Assembly (NCBI GenBank): GCA_900549415.1
Contig: URNX01000013.1
Location: 1-64,000 of the forward strand
From: an uncultured bacterium
GTDB lineage: Bacteria; Verrucomicrobiota; Lentisphaeria; Victivallales; UBA1829
Direction of reading: 5' to 3'
DNA: 64,000 bases
Below are positions 24,910 through 35,900 of the stretch, piece after piece. Each line of letters begins with the position of its first letter. The stretch's first letter is position 1. The translations under genes were made by a program, and so were the position numbers. The notes beneath the pieces are model-generated. The model did not search any database. It saw only the letters and a list, made by a program, of their open reading frames with translations, and had not been told where the DNA came from.

Positions 24910-27135
24910 ATGCCGCAAAACGTCGCCAGAATCGCGCTGAATCTTTCGCTCGACCGCTTCTTTGATTACCGGATACCGGAGCATCTGCTCGGGAAGGTGC
25001 GGACGGGAAGCAAAGTCAATATTCCGTTCGGAAACGGGCTTGCTCTACGGAGCGGTTATGTAATGGAGATTACCGACCGTTCGGAGTTTCCGGATTTGCG
25101 CGCGATTGATTCGATCTGCGCCAATTCGCCGGAGATTCCGGATCCTCTGCTGAAGCTCGCGGAGTGGATGGCGCTCTACTACTGCTGTCCGCGCGAACTG
25201 GCGGTGCGCAACCTTCTGCCCGGAGCGGTGCGCAGCGGAAAAATCAAACCGCGGACACGCCCGCACTGCCGTCTGGGCGATACTGCAAAGGCGGCGGAAT
25301 ATATCGAAAAGAACGCCCGTGCAAAAGCGCGCGTCGCTCTGCTGAAGACTCTGATGCTGGAACATGAACTGCCGCAGGATATACTTCTGCTCAAGGCGGG
25401 GGCGGGGAAAGGGGCGCTCGATGCTCTGGTCAAAGAGGGAATTGTCGACCGCGAGGAAATTGTGGACGACCGCGACCCGTTCAAAGGCGCGTCGGTGATT
25501 CCGACCAAACCGCTGACGCCGACTCCGGAACAGGCGGAGGCGCTGAAAATCATTTTCGACACGATGGAGGGACGCACGGGAAAACATGTCGTTCTGCTCC
25601 ACGGCGTCACCTGTTCCGGCAAAACGGAGGTTTATCTTCAGGCGATTGCAAAGGCTCTGGAGCAGGGCGGCGAAGCGATTGTGCTTGTTCCGGAAATCTC
25701 GCTGACTCCGCAGACGGTGGAGCGGTTCCGCGCCCGGTTCGGCGACATGGTGAGCGTGCTTCACAGCGGGCTCTCCGAAGGGGAGCGGCATGACGAATGG
25801 ATGAAAGTTCATTCGGGACGGGTCCGCATTGCCGTCGGGGCGCGCTCCGCGCTGTTCGCACCGTTCACGAAACTGAAGCTGATTGTGGTGGATGAGGAAC
25901 ACGAACAGTCGTACAAGCAGTCGGAGGCGCCGCGGTACAATGCCCGCGACGTTGCTGTCATGCGCGGCAAACTGGAAGGCGCAACGGTGATTCTCGGTTC
26001 CGCCACGCCGTCGCTGGAATCACATTACAATGCCGCCGTCGCGGGAAAATATGCACATGCGCGGATGCTCAAACGGAGTGATCCGCGCATTGTCCTGCCC
26101 GATGTGCGGATTATCGACATGCGCTGCGAAGAGACGGACGACGGGCTGCGCCCGGTGCTTTCAAAAGAGCTGATCCGGGGAGTCCGCGAGCGCATCAGCG
26201 TCGGGGAGCAGAGTATTATTTTTCTGAACCGCCGCGGGTTCGCAAAGCAGATGATCTGCGAAGACTGCGGTTTTGTCGCGCGCTGCCCCGACTGCTCCGC
26301 CGCATATACCTACCACAGAAAGATGCAGATTCTTACGTGTCATCTCTGCGGAGCGATGGTCTCCGCCTACGAGAAGTGTCCGCAGTGCGGTTCGGAAAAA
26401 ATCCGTTATTCGGGCGCCGGAACGGAGAAAGTCGAGAACATGGCGTTTGCGGTGTTCAAGGATGCGCGGATCGCCCGGATGGATTCGGATTCAATGACGC
26501 GTCCGAGTCTGTATGAAGAGATTCTGGGCAAATTCCGCCGGGGAGAGATCGACATCCTGATCGGAACGCAGATGATTGCAAAGGGACTTGATTTTCCGAA
26601 CGTCACTTTCGTGGGCGTGGTGAACGCGGACATGGGGCTTTTCCTGCCGGATTTCCGCGCGGCGGAGCGGACGTTCCAGCTGCTTACGCAGGTCGCGGGG
26701 CGTGCCGGACGCGGCGAACACCGCGGCGAGGTTCTGATTCAGACCAGCAACCCGTTCAATTCCGCGATCACCGCGGCGGCAAACCATGACTGCGATACGT
26801 TTTACGCCGATGAACTGCCGGTGCGCGAGGAACTGAAGTTCCCTCCATACGGACATGTGATCGCGCTTCATTTCGACGGGGAAGACCCGCAGAAGATCGA
26901 GGCCTATGCGGCGCAGCTCATGGAGCGCATTCAGCCGTACCTGGATCCGGAGACGGAGGTCACGGAGCCGATGCCCGCGCCGATCGAACGCATCAAGGGG
27001 AAGTTCCGCTACATGGCGACTTTCCGTGCGGGAAAGCTGGGACGTCTCAAGCAGGTTCTGCGCTATGAAACATGCCGGAACCAGCCGCGCGGGCTCCAGG
27101 TTTACCTGGATATCGATCCTGTCTCAATGTTGTAA
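24910..27135 (+). CDS. priA: Primosomal replication restart helicase PriA
   Basis: 741 residues. The N-terminal 3'-DNA-binding domain (about 1-105) begins IALNLSLDRFFDYRIP. The helicase core has Walker A GVTCSGKTE (232-240, Lys238) and the DEEH box (328-331). Eight cysteines in four pairs between the two helicase lobes form the PriA zinc module. It reloads the replisome at stalled forks. It follows suhB closely, and its 3' end overlaps the converging SGNH-like gene by 12 bases. Confidence 0.95.
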   Translation: MPQNVARIALNLSLDRFFDYRIPEHLLGKVRTGSKVNIPFGNGLALRSGYVMEITDRSEFPDLRAIDSICANSPEIPDPLLKLAEWMALYYCCPRELAVRNLLPGAVRSGKIKPRTRPHCRLGDTAKAAEYIEKNARAKARVALLKTLMLEHELPQDILLLKAGAGKGALDALVKEGIVDREEIVDDRDPFKGASVIPTKPLTPTPEQAEALKIIFDTMEGRTGKHVVLLHGVTCSGKTEVYLQAIAKALEQGGEAIVLVPEISLTPQTVERFRARFGDMVSVLHSGLSEGERHDEWMKVHSGRVRIAVGARSALFAPFTKLKLIVVDEEHEQSYKQSEAPRYNARDVAVMRGKLEGATVILGSATPSLESHYNAAVAGKYAHARMLKRSDPRIVLPDVRIIDMRCEETDDGLRPVLSKELIRGVRERISVGEQSIIFLNRRGFAKQMICEDCGFVARCPDCSAAYTYHRKMQILTCHLCGAMVSAYEKCPQCGSEKIRYSGAGTEKVENMAFAVFKDARIARMDSDSMTRPSLYEEILGKFRRGEIDILIGTQMIAKGLDFPNVTFVGVVNADMGLFLPDFRAAERTFQLLTQVAGRAGRGEHRGEVLIQTSNPFNSAITAAANHDCDTFYADELPVREELKFPPYGHVIALHFDGEDPQKIEAYAAQLMERIQPYLDPETEVTEPMPAPIERIKGKFRYMATFRAGKLGRLKQVLRYETCRNQPRGLQVYLDIDPVSML

Positions 27136-28134
27136 CAGCTTTGCGAGATTTTCAGCAAGCAGCGCGGCTCCTTCCGCATTCGGGGTGACGCGGTTGCGGG
27201 AATAATACCGCGGTGAATCGGGAAGGAGGTGTGCGCCCTCGATGACGCGGATTTTCTGTTTCTTTCCGAACTCCCGAATGGCGGCTGTGTAAGGCGCGGC
27301 GCTTTTTTCCAGCGGAGTGACAAATACAATCTTTGTATTCGGTGCGGCGGTGCGGAAGGTTTCCGTGAAGCGTTCCAGATTCTTCTTGAAAACCGGAATG
27401 GATGTGCCGAATTTGCGGTCGAATGAACCCGTCATGACAATCAGAATGTCCGGTTTCGGGAGCGCAAGAAATTCCGCATGGTTCGGGGTGAGGAGCGTAT
27501 CCGCCATGACGGCGTCGATGATTTCCCAGTTCAGGGAACGTCCGAGCAGATAGGAGAACGATTGATGCACGGGGAGAATTTCGCTGCTGCCGGCGAGGTC
27601 ACCGTAAAGGACGGCGCGTTTTGCAAACGGCTTGGGATCGGCGAACTTCGCGCGGTCGTTAACGGAGATTCCGAGGAAATCGACTGAGTCGCCGGAGGGG
27701 AGAATGACGTCGAATGTGTGCATGGCACCGTCGGAGGGAATCCGGAAGGAGACGTCGCGAGAGAAATAGCGCGTGCGCTTGCGGCGGTCGCCGGGGAGGG
27801 TGAAGGTGTATTCCTGTTTCCAGTCTCCGTCGACGAGGAAAATTCCGGTGCTTTCGAGCGGAACTTCGGGGAGGTGAAGCCCGTTGTAGCGGAGCTTCAC
27901 GCGGATGTTGCGGCTGTCGGTCCGGAAGCGGATGCGTGCGCCTGGGTTGTCGTGTTCCAAATGGTCGCGGTGCGGCATGAGACGGCTGAACTTCATGACA
28001 TGATTCCGGCGTGCGCCCTCGACAAAGGTTTTCGAGAGGATGCCGGAATAGTGCAGGCGCGGGTCGTCCGGAGCAATTTCAAGCGCGGCAAGCGGGAGCG
28101 CCGCGAGCAGCAGGAGCAGGAGAATGTTTTTCAT
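27124..28134 (-). CDS. Exported SGNH/GDSL-fold protein, catalytic residues apparently lost
   Basis: 336 residues with a strongly hydrophobic signal peptide (about 1-18). An N-terminal jelly-roll (about 25-165) precedes a GDSL-like domain, the CE2-like carbohydrate esterase plan. Block I, normally GDS, reads GDLAGSSE (178-185). Block V, normally D-x-x-H-P-N, reads NRVTPNAEG (314-322). The Ser, Asp and His of the triad therefore correspond to Leu180, Asn314 and Thr317. It is probably a glycan-binding pseudoenzyme, or it uses other residues. The start at 28134 overlaps the previous stop (ATGA); a longer upstream reading is not favoured because it would delay the signal peptide. Confidence 0.65.
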   Translation of the reverse strand: MKNILLLLLLAALPLAALEIAPDDPRLHYSGILSKTFVEGARRNHVMKFSRLMPHRDHLEHDNPGARIRFRTDSRNIRVKLRYNGLHLPEVPLESTGIFLVDGDWKQEYTFTLPGDRRKRTRYFSRDVSFRIPSDGAMHTFDVILPSGDSVDFLGISVNDRAKFADPKPFAKRAVLYGDLAGSSEILPVHQSFSYLLGRSLNWEIIDAVMADTLLTPNHAEFLALPKPDILIVMTGSFDRKFGTSIPVFKKNLERFTETFRTAAPNTKIVFVTPLEKSAAPYTAAIREFGKKQKIRVIEGAHLLPDSPRYYSRNRVTPNAEGAALLAENLAKLLQH

Positions 28135-28535
28135 TTTTTCTGATCCAGAAAATAGCCGGTCAGGGTGCATTTGGCGATGATTTTCCCGTCGGAATTCCGG
28201 GCGACGGCTTCGCAGACGCAGGTCGTTCTGCCGTTGTGGACGAGCGTTGCCGTGGCGGTGATCTTCGGGCCCTTGCCCGGACGGAGGTACGAGATGGAAC
28301 TGTTGAGCCCGATGCAGGGGCGTCCGGTGGACCAGGAGGCTCCGGCGAACGCAAAGTCACAGAGCGTGTAGATCGCGCCGCCCTGCACGACGTCGTGTCC
28401 GTTCAGGGAGTCTTCCGAAACATCGTATTCGGCTTCGGCGCAGCATTCGCCGACGCTGGTGAGACGCATGGAGTTGAAGGCGCAGAAGCGGTCGACTTTG
28501 TTGAGTTTTTCCTTGATTTCTTCGAAATTGATCAT
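28131..28535 (-). CDS. PaaI-family hotdog thioesterase
   Basis: 134 residues. A single hotdog domain carries the family pattern LNGHDVVQGGAIYTLCDFA (44-62) and a central beta strand SSISYLRPGKGP. Such enzymes hydrolyse acyl-CoA esters, often aromatic ones, but the substrate is unknown here. It is embedded in an operon with an M32 peptidase upstream (eight bases) and the SGNH-like protein downstream (four-base overlap), which gives no clear pathway. Confidence 0.85.
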   Translation of the reverse strand: MINFEEIKEKLNKVDRFCAFNSMRLTSVGECCAEAEYDVSEDSLNGHDVVQGGAIYTLCDFAFAGASWSTGRPCIGLNSSISYLRPGKGPKITATATLVHNGRTTCVCEAVARNSDGKIIAKCTLTGYFLDQKK

Positions 28536-28543
28536 GGTTCACC

Positions 28544-30040
28544 TCAGGCGTATTTGTGTTTGAGCATTTTGAGATAGGGTGCGGGATCGAGCGTTCCGTT
28601 TCCTGTTGCGATCTTGAGAATTTCCGATGTGCTGTATTTGGCTCCGTAGATATGAACGTGTGTGCGGAGCCATTCGCGGAGCGGGGCGTAATCGCCCTGC
28701 GCGATGCACTGCGGAAATTCGGGGAGATCCTTGAGAGCGGCGTTCCAGAGCTGGGCGGAGATGACGTTTCCGACTGCATAGGAGGGGAAGTAGCCGAATT
28801 CGCCCATTGCCCAGTGAACATCCTGCAGCACGCCTTCGGTATCGTTCCGGACTTCGATGCCGAGCAGATCTTTCATTCCGGCGTTCCAGGCGTCGGCAAG
28901 ATCGGCAACTTTGAGTTTGCCTTCGAGCATCGCTTTTTCGAGCTCAAAACGCAGAATGATGTGCATGTTGTACGTCAGTTCGTCGGCTTCCACGCGGATG
29001 GGGGAGGCTTCGACGATGTTGAGAGCGGCGAGGAACTTTTTCATCGGGATATTTTTGAGCGTGGCGGGGTAGAGCTTCTGCACGCGCGGATACCAGAACT
29101 GCCAGAATTCCGGCGAGCGCGCAACCAGATTTTCCCAGAGACGGGACTGGGATTCATGAACCGAGAAGGAGGCTCCGTCGCCGAGCGGCGTGCGCGCGTA
29201 ACGCTTGTCGATTCCCTGTTCGTAGAGGGCGTGTCCGCCTTCATGCACGGAGCTGAAGAGGGCGGAGAAGGGCTTGCCGGGGAAGACTTTTGTCGTGACG
29301 CGGACGTCGTAGAGGCCGATGGTTGTGGTGAACGGATGAACGGTGGAATCCTGACGTCCGCAGTTCCAGTCATAGCCCATGCGGGTGAGAACCTCTTCGG
29401 TGAGCTTGAGCTGTTTCGCCGCGGGAAATGAACCGTTGAGGAACGAGGTGTCCGGAGCGGGTTTTTCGAGAGCGGAACGGATGATTGCGGACTGTTCCTT
29501 TTTCAGGCGTGCGAAGACCGGTTCGAGGTCGGCGCAGGTGACTCCTTCATCGAAGCGGTCGAGCAACGGGTCGTAGGGATGTTCATACGGTTCAAACCAG
29601 GAGAGCCGTTCGAAGGTGAGATCGAGGAGTTCCTGGAGATGCGGAGCGAAGGTTTTGAAATTCTTTTCTTCGCGGGCGCGTTCCCATGCGGAGTTCGCGC
29701 GGGAACAGGCTTCGGCGTTGCGGCGGACCCATTCGGCGGGGAGACGGTGTTCCTTTTCATAGTCTCGGTAAACTTTTTCGATGAGGCGACGTTCATCGGA
29801 ATCCGGATCGAGTTTTTTTGCTTTGCGCTGGAGTTTCCCGATGAGTTTTCCGAATTCGCGTGAAGTGATTTTTTCGTGGGCGATTTCCCCGAGTGTGGCG
29901 AGCTGGAGGGAACGCGAGTCGATGGAACCGGGGGCCATGTAGGTGCGCATATCCCAGTCGAGCAGTTCTGATGCGGCGCGGAGATCGGAGACGGCGCCGA
30001 GAATGTTTTTCAGTCTTTCCAGTTTTTCAGCAAAGCTCAT
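28544..30040 (-). CDS. Carboxypeptidase Taq family metallopeptidase (M32)
   Basis: 498 residues, the standard M32 length. The zinc motif HEGGH (266-270) sits in SSVHEGGHALYEQGID, and the downstream HESQSRLWENL supplies the third ligand region. DSTVHPFTTT (231-240) is another family marker. It removes C-terminal residues from peptides in the cytoplasm. ATG 30040 is chosen because GGGAG lies eight bases upstream and the protein begins as M32 proteins do; upstream in-frame codons overlap the preceding gene. Confidence 0.92.
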   Translation of the reverse strand: MSFAEKLERLKNILGAVSDLRAASELLDWDMRTYMAPGSIDSRSLQLATLGEIAHEKITSREFGKLIGKLQRKAKKLDPDSDERRLIEKVYRDYEKEHRLPAEWVRRNAEACSRANSAWERAREEKNFKTFAPHLQELLDLTFERLSWFEPYEHPYDPLLDRFDEGVTCADLEPVFARLKKEQSAIIRSALEKPAPDTSFLNGSFPAAKQLKLTEEVLTRMGYDWNCGRQDSTVHPFTTTIGLYDVRVTTKVFPGKPFSALFSSVHEGGHALYEQGIDKRYARTPLGDGASFSVHESQSRLWENLVARSPEFWQFWYPRVQKLYPATLKNIPMKKFLAALNIVEASPIRVEADELTYNMHIILRFELEKAMLEGKLKVADLADAWNAGMKDLLGIEVRNDTEGVLQDVHWAMGEFGYFPSYAVGNVISAQLWNAALKDLPEFPQCIAQGDYAPLREWLRTHVHIYGAKYSTSEILKIATGNGTLDPAPYLKMLKHKYA

Positions 30041-30045
30041 GATGA

Positions 30046-32907
30046 TTACTCCCATTTGTACGTGTTGAAGTTGCCCTTGAGACGCCGCTCCATGATCCAC
30101 GAGACGGGGGTCAGCAGATGGGACATTGCGTCGAAGGGAAGTGTATTGCGGAGAAGTTCCGCGCGCACGCGGACGTCGAAGCTGTTGTCGGCCCAGCGGT
30201 AGTTTCCGCGGGCGTTGAGGGAGACGAGTCCGCCGTTGCTGCGCAGGTCTTCGAATTCGAGTTTTTCGCCGGCGAGCTGGAAATCTCCGTTGATTTTTGT
30301 GATGGAGCCGAAGCTTTCGAGCGACCAGACCTGTCCGATGATGCGCAGGAAGCTTCCGAGCAGCGGGACGGTCCAGAGGTTGGAGCCGGAGATAGTCATC
30401 TGTCCGTTCCCGTCGAGCTGGAGTCTGCTTCCGGCTTTGTAGGACATTGCGGCGTCGAGGTTCATGGAAAGAAGAGCGTTTTTGTACTCTTCGGGAGTTT
30501 TCCCGGCATCGACGCGGAAGCCCTGGAGGACGGAGAGCATGTTTGCGGAGGTGAGGCGAGCGCTGATGTTTCCCTTCTCTGTGTTGAAATTGTAGCGGTA
30601 GTCCATCTGGAGTCTTCCTCCGCAGAAATGTCCTTCGCCGCTGCGGAAGGATGCGGTGGCGTTTTCATAGAGGAGAAGAGTGTCGAGGTCTGTGATGCGG
30701 ATTCCCTGCCAGCGGCAGGAACCATTGGTGATGAGTGCGCGGAAACGGGTGTTGCCGGCATTGCTGTAGTCAATGACACCGCTGGCTTCGACAGCCATGG
30801 GGAATGGAAAGTCGATGTAGCTGGTTCGCCATGCGGGGTAGAGCGTGCGGATCATGTCGTTGCCTGCGATGGTGCTGGAGAGCTGGAAGTTGAGAATGCC
30901 GTCCGGTTTTTTGAACGAGAGGTCTTTCCCGGAGGGGCGGTAGTCGGCGGAAATGCGCATTTTGCCTTCCGCTGTTTCGAGGATGACGTCGGGAAGAATC
31001 AGATGATTTTCCGCATCGATGATAAACCGTGCCGCGCCGTAGCGGAAAGGAATGCGGTTGTAGGCGAAGTCGCGGATGACCATGGTTCCGGTGAGAAAAT
31101 AGAAGGGGGTTTTTCCGTAATCTGCGGAGAGGTCGGCGGAGAGCTCGATTGTATCCGGGGCGGTCGGCCATTTGATGTCGCGGGTCAGGCTGTTGACGAA
31201 GTCGCGGTTGGACTTGCCGAATGCTTCGAGCATGGCGGAGGGGGAGCCGGAGCAGACGACGCTTGCGGAGATGCTCTGCATGCCGGGTTCGCAGCGGAGT
31301 CTGCCTGTGACGCGCGACCCTCCGGGCAGGAGGGCTTCGATGTTCCGCAGAATGATGGCCTCCGAGGAAAACTTGACGTCTGAAACGATGGAGGAGACGG
31401 GGATGTTTTTGATTTGCAGATTGTTCAGCTGTACGCGGAAGTTCCCTGTGATTGCATCGATGTTGCGCAGCGGAAAGGAGAGTTCGCCCTGAACCGAGAC
31501 GGATGTGGAGTTCGCGGGAGTGTGCAGCTGGACGTTTTCCTGAACGAGAGCGGCGATGTTCGGCGGGAGGACTTTGAGGTGGTTTGCCGCGTTTGCCTTG
31601 CCGTTCAGGGAGGCGCTGAAATGTTCGTTGTCGAGCTGGAAGGTCCCGTAAATGTTTCCTCCGCCGCGCAGCGAGGCGTTGCGGAGCGTTCCGTTCAGGC
31701 TCTGGCCGTCGGCTTTGAGTTCCAGGGAAATGTCATGGAATTCGAGCTTCTGAATGCTGAGATCCTGAACGTGAAGGGAGAGCAGTCCTTTGCAGGAGCC
31801 GCTGGAGAGGTTGAAGTTTTCAAGGGTCCCTTCAAAATCGACGAGGTCTGCGCGGACGCCGAGAGAGGAGAGCGCGCTGTTCTGCGCGGGGGCGCCGAGG
31901 AGACGGACAAGGTCATCGAATCTGCAGCGCCCGCGAACGCGTCCGGTGGCGGCGCTGTATGAAGCGTCGTAAGTTCCGTTTGCGTCGATGAAAGAGTCCT
32001 TTCCGAGTTTGACGGAGATGCGGTCGAGGGAGAATATGCCGTTTTTGAGGGAAGCCTCTTCATGGATGGAGTGTATCCGGATGCCGTTGTAGCGGAATGC
32101 CGGGAGAGTGAATTCCGCACGGGCGGTGGACTGGTTGAAGTCCATGATGTCCAAGTCGAATTCGAGTGTGCATGCGGGTGCTCCGGAGAATTCCTGCGAA
32201 TAGATTTCGTGGAGAGTCCGCAGCGCTTTGCGGCGCATGGGAAGCGGGATTTCCCGGACGAATTCCACGTACGGATTTGCGGGCGGCGCTGAGAGCTGTG
32301 CCGCGGGCGCGGCGGCTGGCTTGCGCTCCTCCGTTTTTTCCGGTTCCGAATGGAAGCTGTCGAGCCATTTCGCGCTGGAGTAATAGAGCAGGTTGCGGAC
32401 TGTTCCGTGCATGGCGAAGCGGATGCCGTTGAGCGATCCGGAAGCGCGGTTGATGCGGATGCGTCCGGGGGCGCCGGAAAGGGAGGCGTCAACATTGGAG
32501 ATGAGCAGACGGTCCAGTGAGCCTTCCGCTCCGGATTCGGGGAACAGTGGGAGTGCGGCGGTTGCTCCGGCAACGCGCATGACGAACGGAAGCTCTCCGC
32601 GGAAGAAGCGCACCGGAGAGATTCTGAGCTGGACGCGTGATGCTCGGAATTGCGGCATATCGGCGCCGGCGGTCAGCGAAACGTCGGTTCCGATGATTCC
32701 GTTCCAGAGTCCGGCACGGAGCGAAGAGAGGGTCAGTGTATAGCCGTACTGCCGGGCTTTGTGCTCAAAACAGCGGCGGATCACATCGGGAACGCCGATG
32801 TATTCCATACAGAAATCGGCAATGACAAGCGCGGTGAGGAGAGCCGTCGTCACGGCAGCGAGCCAGCGCAGACGGCGGCTTTTGAAACATGCGCGGATCA
32901 ATGACAT
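30046..32907 (-). CDS. AsmA/TamB-like large envelope protein
   Basis: 953 residues. One N-terminal membrane helix (about 13-32) is followed by a long periplasmic region of repeating beta strands, with the AsmA_2-type ending in which a NGDFQLAGEKLEFEDLRSNGG segment precedes the C-terminus. Such proteins bridge the inner and outer membranes and are implicated in lipid transfer and outer-membrane homeostasis. A Pro/Ala-rich insert lies near residue 205. The start at 32907 has AGGAGAGCCCG upstream. It lies 92 bases after the histidine kinase gene; whether it belongs to the polysaccharide transcript is unclear. It overlaps none of its neighbours but is only five bases from the M32 gene. Confidence 0.7.
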   Translation of the reverse strand: MSLIRACFKSRRLRWLAAVTTALLTALVIADFCMEYIGVPDVIRRCFEHKARQYGYTLTLSSLRAGLWNGIIGTDVSLTAGADMPQFRASRVQLRISPVRFFRGELPFVMRVAGATAALPLFPESGAEGSLDRLLISNVDASLSGAPGRIRINRASGSLNGIRFAMHGTVRNLLYYSSAKWLDSFHSEPEKTEERKPAAAPAAQLSAPPANPYVEFVREIPLPMRRKALRTLHEIYSQEFSGAPACTLEFDLDIMDFNQSTARAEFTLPAFRYNGIRIHSIHEEASLKNGIFSLDRISVKLGKDSFIDANGTYDASYSAATGRVRGRCRFDDLVRLLGAPAQNSALSSLGVRADLVDFEGTLENFNLSSGSCKGLLSLHVQDLSIQKLEFHDISLELKADGQSLNGTLRNASLRGGGNIYGTFQLDNEHFSASLNGKANAANHLKVLPPNIAALVQENVQLHTPANSTSVSVQGELSFPLRNIDAITGNFRVQLNNLQIKNIPVSSIVSDVKFSSEAIILRNIEALLPGGSRVTGRLRCEPGMQSISASVVCSGSPSAMLEAFGKSNRDFVNSLTRDIKWPTAPDTIELSADLSADYGKTPFYFLTGTMVIRDFAYNRIPFRYGAARFIIDAENHLILPDVILETAEGKMRISADYRPSGKDLSFKKPDGILNFQLSSTIAGNDMIRTLYPAWRTSYIDFPFPMAVEASGVIDYSNAGNTRFRALITNGSCRWQGIRITDLDTLLLYENATASFRSGEGHFCGGRLQMDYRYNFNTEKGNISARLTSANMLSVLQGFRVDAGKTPEEYKNALLSMNLDAAMSYKAGSRLQLDGNGQMTISGSNLWTVPLLGSFLRIIGQVWSLESFGSITKINGDFQLAGEKLEFEDLRSNGGLVSLNARGNYRWADNSFDVRVRAELLRNTLPFDAMSHLLTPVSWIMERRLKGNFNTYKWE

Positions 32908-32999
32908 CGGGCTCTCCTGTGTTAAAGAATCTTGATTCAAGAGGTAATTTGCCCCGTAAGAGCAAAAATACAAATGGAAAATCAAGATATTCCCGATTT

Positions 33000-35900
33000 T
33001 TATTCCGTCAGCTTGGCCAGTGTTGTGCAGAGCGCTTTCTGAGTGATGGGTTTCAGCAGAATCGCATCAAAAAGTTTCTCCTGTTCGTCGTTGAACAGAA
33101 TGTCCGCGGTGAGAGCTGCGACTTTTGTATGCCGGAGAGCCTGGTTCGCGCGGATCAGTCCGGCGAGTTCCTCTCCGTTCATGCCGGGCATCCGCAGGTC
33201 GGTGAGAACAATGTCCGCAGGAGCCTGCTGAAGCATTTCAAGGGCTTCGGCTCCGGAGGACGCCTGCCGGACGGGGATGCGGTTCTTCCAGAGCATTGCG
33301 GAGAGGACTTTAAGATTGATGCGGGAATCGTCCACAATCAGAATGTTCGGAGTGCGGGAGAGCTTTTCCGGCTTGAACTGTTTGCGGGATTCCGGCGTTA
33401 CCGCGGAAATTCTGACATCGCGGATGGTGAGTGTGAAGGTTGAGCCGGAGCCCTCTTTGCTGTCGAGGTCGAGCGACCCGTTCATGGCGGTTGCAAGGCG
33501 GCGCGCGATGGCGAGACCGAGTCCGGTTCCGTTTGCGCGCTGGGCGCTGGAGTTGGCCGTATCCTGCACGAAAGGCTCGAAGATGGTTGCCTGAATGTCC
33601 TTTGTGATGCCTTTGCCCGTATCGGAAACCTGGATTTTGAGTTCCGGCGCATGGTAGAAAATGTTCAGAGCGACGGTTCCGTGTTCGGTGAATTTGACGG
33701 CGTTGCTGAGGAGGTTCATCAGAATCTGCTTGATGCGCTGTGCGTCCAGTTCAAATATGGGGAGCGCTTCGGGACTGTTGAAAACGAACTTGAGTCCCTT
33801 CAGCATAGCCATCTGCTGGAAGACCGCCTTGAGTTCCTGGAGAATGTCGTTCAGGTCGGTTGGCGCGGGGACGATGTTCATGCGGGCGGATTCGAGCTTC
33901 GAGAAATCGAGAATATCGTTGATGAGACTCAGCAGGTTTTTGGCGGAGTAGTTGATTCCGCTGACATACTCGCGCTGTTCCTGGGGCGAGGGACTGGAAT
34001 CGCGCAGCAGATCGGAGAAGCCGATGACGGCGTTGAGCGGGGTGCGGAGCTCATGGCTCATGGTGGCGAGAAACACGCTCTTTGCGCGGGTCGCAGTCTG
34101 GGCGGCGTCACGCGCATCGGAGAGATCCTTGATGTAGGCCTGACGGCGCAGGACAAGTTCGATCATCTGCGCAATGGAGGGGATGATCTGCTGCTGCAGC
34201 GGGGTGAGTGTGATGTCCTTGTTTTTGTAGACGAGTCCCCAGCAGCCCCAGAGAACGCCCTTTTTGAAGATCGGCATCGTGTAGATGCGTTTGACATGGT
34301 TGTCGCGGAGGATGCTGATCCAGAAATCACGGTTGTCACCGTAATGTCTGGTGCGTTCGAGGTCAAAGACGCGGAGTTTACTCTTCTGAGGTCTTTTGAA
34401 CCAGTCGTTGAGCGTGTGAAAATGCTGCATGGCGAAAGTCTCCATGATGGGCTTGACGTCTTTTGCGCAGTACTCTTCGACGAATTCGGCATGCTGTTTT
34501 TCTTCATTGTAATGAACGAGATAGCAGCGGTCGCCCTGGAAGTATTCTCCGAGAATGCGGAGAATGGAGTTGAGGGCGGTGTCCTTGAAGTCGCCGAGAA
34601 CGGTGCGGAGACATTCGTTCTGCACGCGTTCATTTTGGGTGCGGTAGTAGAGATCGTCGACGTCGATTCCGACGCCGAGCATGGCGGGACATCCGAAAAT
34701 TTCTTTGGAGAGATAGACGAAGTCTCCGCGCTGGCGGCGTCCGTCGAGAACGTATTCTGTTTCGCGGGCTTGTTTGGTTTTGAGAATGTCTGCCAGATTG
34801 GCTTTCAAATATGGGTAGAGTTCAGGCGAGAAGTCGTTGAGTTTAGTGATTTTCCCTTTGATTTTTGAGCTTCGGTAGAGAAGAACATTTTCCTGCGGGT
34901 CGACGGCGAGCACGCGGATGGGGAGTTTCTGGAATACGCGGCGGATCTGTGTTGCGAGCTGGCGGTAGCGGAACGTGAAGAAAATTGCGAGAAGCACGAT
35001 GAGAATCAGTGCGCCTCCGATACAGGAGAAAATGTAAATCTGGTATTTATAGTGTTCGAAGAACGTTTTTTCGCGTCCGAAAACTGTGGCGTCGGCGGGA
35101 ATGCGGGAGTCCGGAACATCGTAGAACCGGAGCATGGATTCATTCAGGATCGTTTTGGGCGGGATATGGTTTATTTTGGGAACCTGTTTCCCTTCGAGGA
35201 TATCGAGCGTGAGCTGAGCCGCGACTTTGCCGTAGGCGTTGGAATCCTTCATGACTCCGCCGACTGCGCCGAAGCGCAGCAGAGCGCTGTGTGTGATGAA
35301 GAGCGGGAGATCCGCACGGTTCGCAAGATGATTCATCATGTACTGAAGCGTGGACGCGGTGACGGCGGAGCGGGAGAACCAGCCCTGGTAGATGACGACG
35401 GCGTCTTTGGAATTCTTGTCGACGAGTTCAAGCATCCGTTTCGGGCCCATGGTTTCGTTGTCGGGGGCAATGAACTGGAGATCGGGAAACTTTCTGATGG
35501 CAATCTGCGCCTGGGCGCGGAGCTCCTGTCCGACTTTGTTCCAGTGGGTGAGGAGAATGACTTTTTTCTTTTCCGGGAAGAGCTTGCGGATCAGACTCAG
35601 GTTTTCTGAGATTGGAAGGTCCTGGAACATGTAGACGATATTGCCTTTTTTCGGCACGCGGTTCGCCAGCGAAGTCTGAAGTCCGCACGCGAGAATGGTC
35701 ACGGAAGGGGGAATGGTATCCAGTTCGTCTTTGAGCAGTTCGAGCGGCGGGGCGGCGAAGGTGACGACGATGCGGTAGTATCCGCTCTTGATTCTCTTGA
35801 GGACCTCGCGGAAGCGCACGATCTTTTCTTCCGGATACGGCTTGTGCGGGGTGTCGAGACTGAACATGTCGACGAGGTAGGCTCCGCCGGCGCTGTTGAG

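Noticed and set aside
24340..25902. Minus-strand frames opposite suhB and priA
   Set aside because: Both plus-strand genes have intact family motifs and the minus frames have none.
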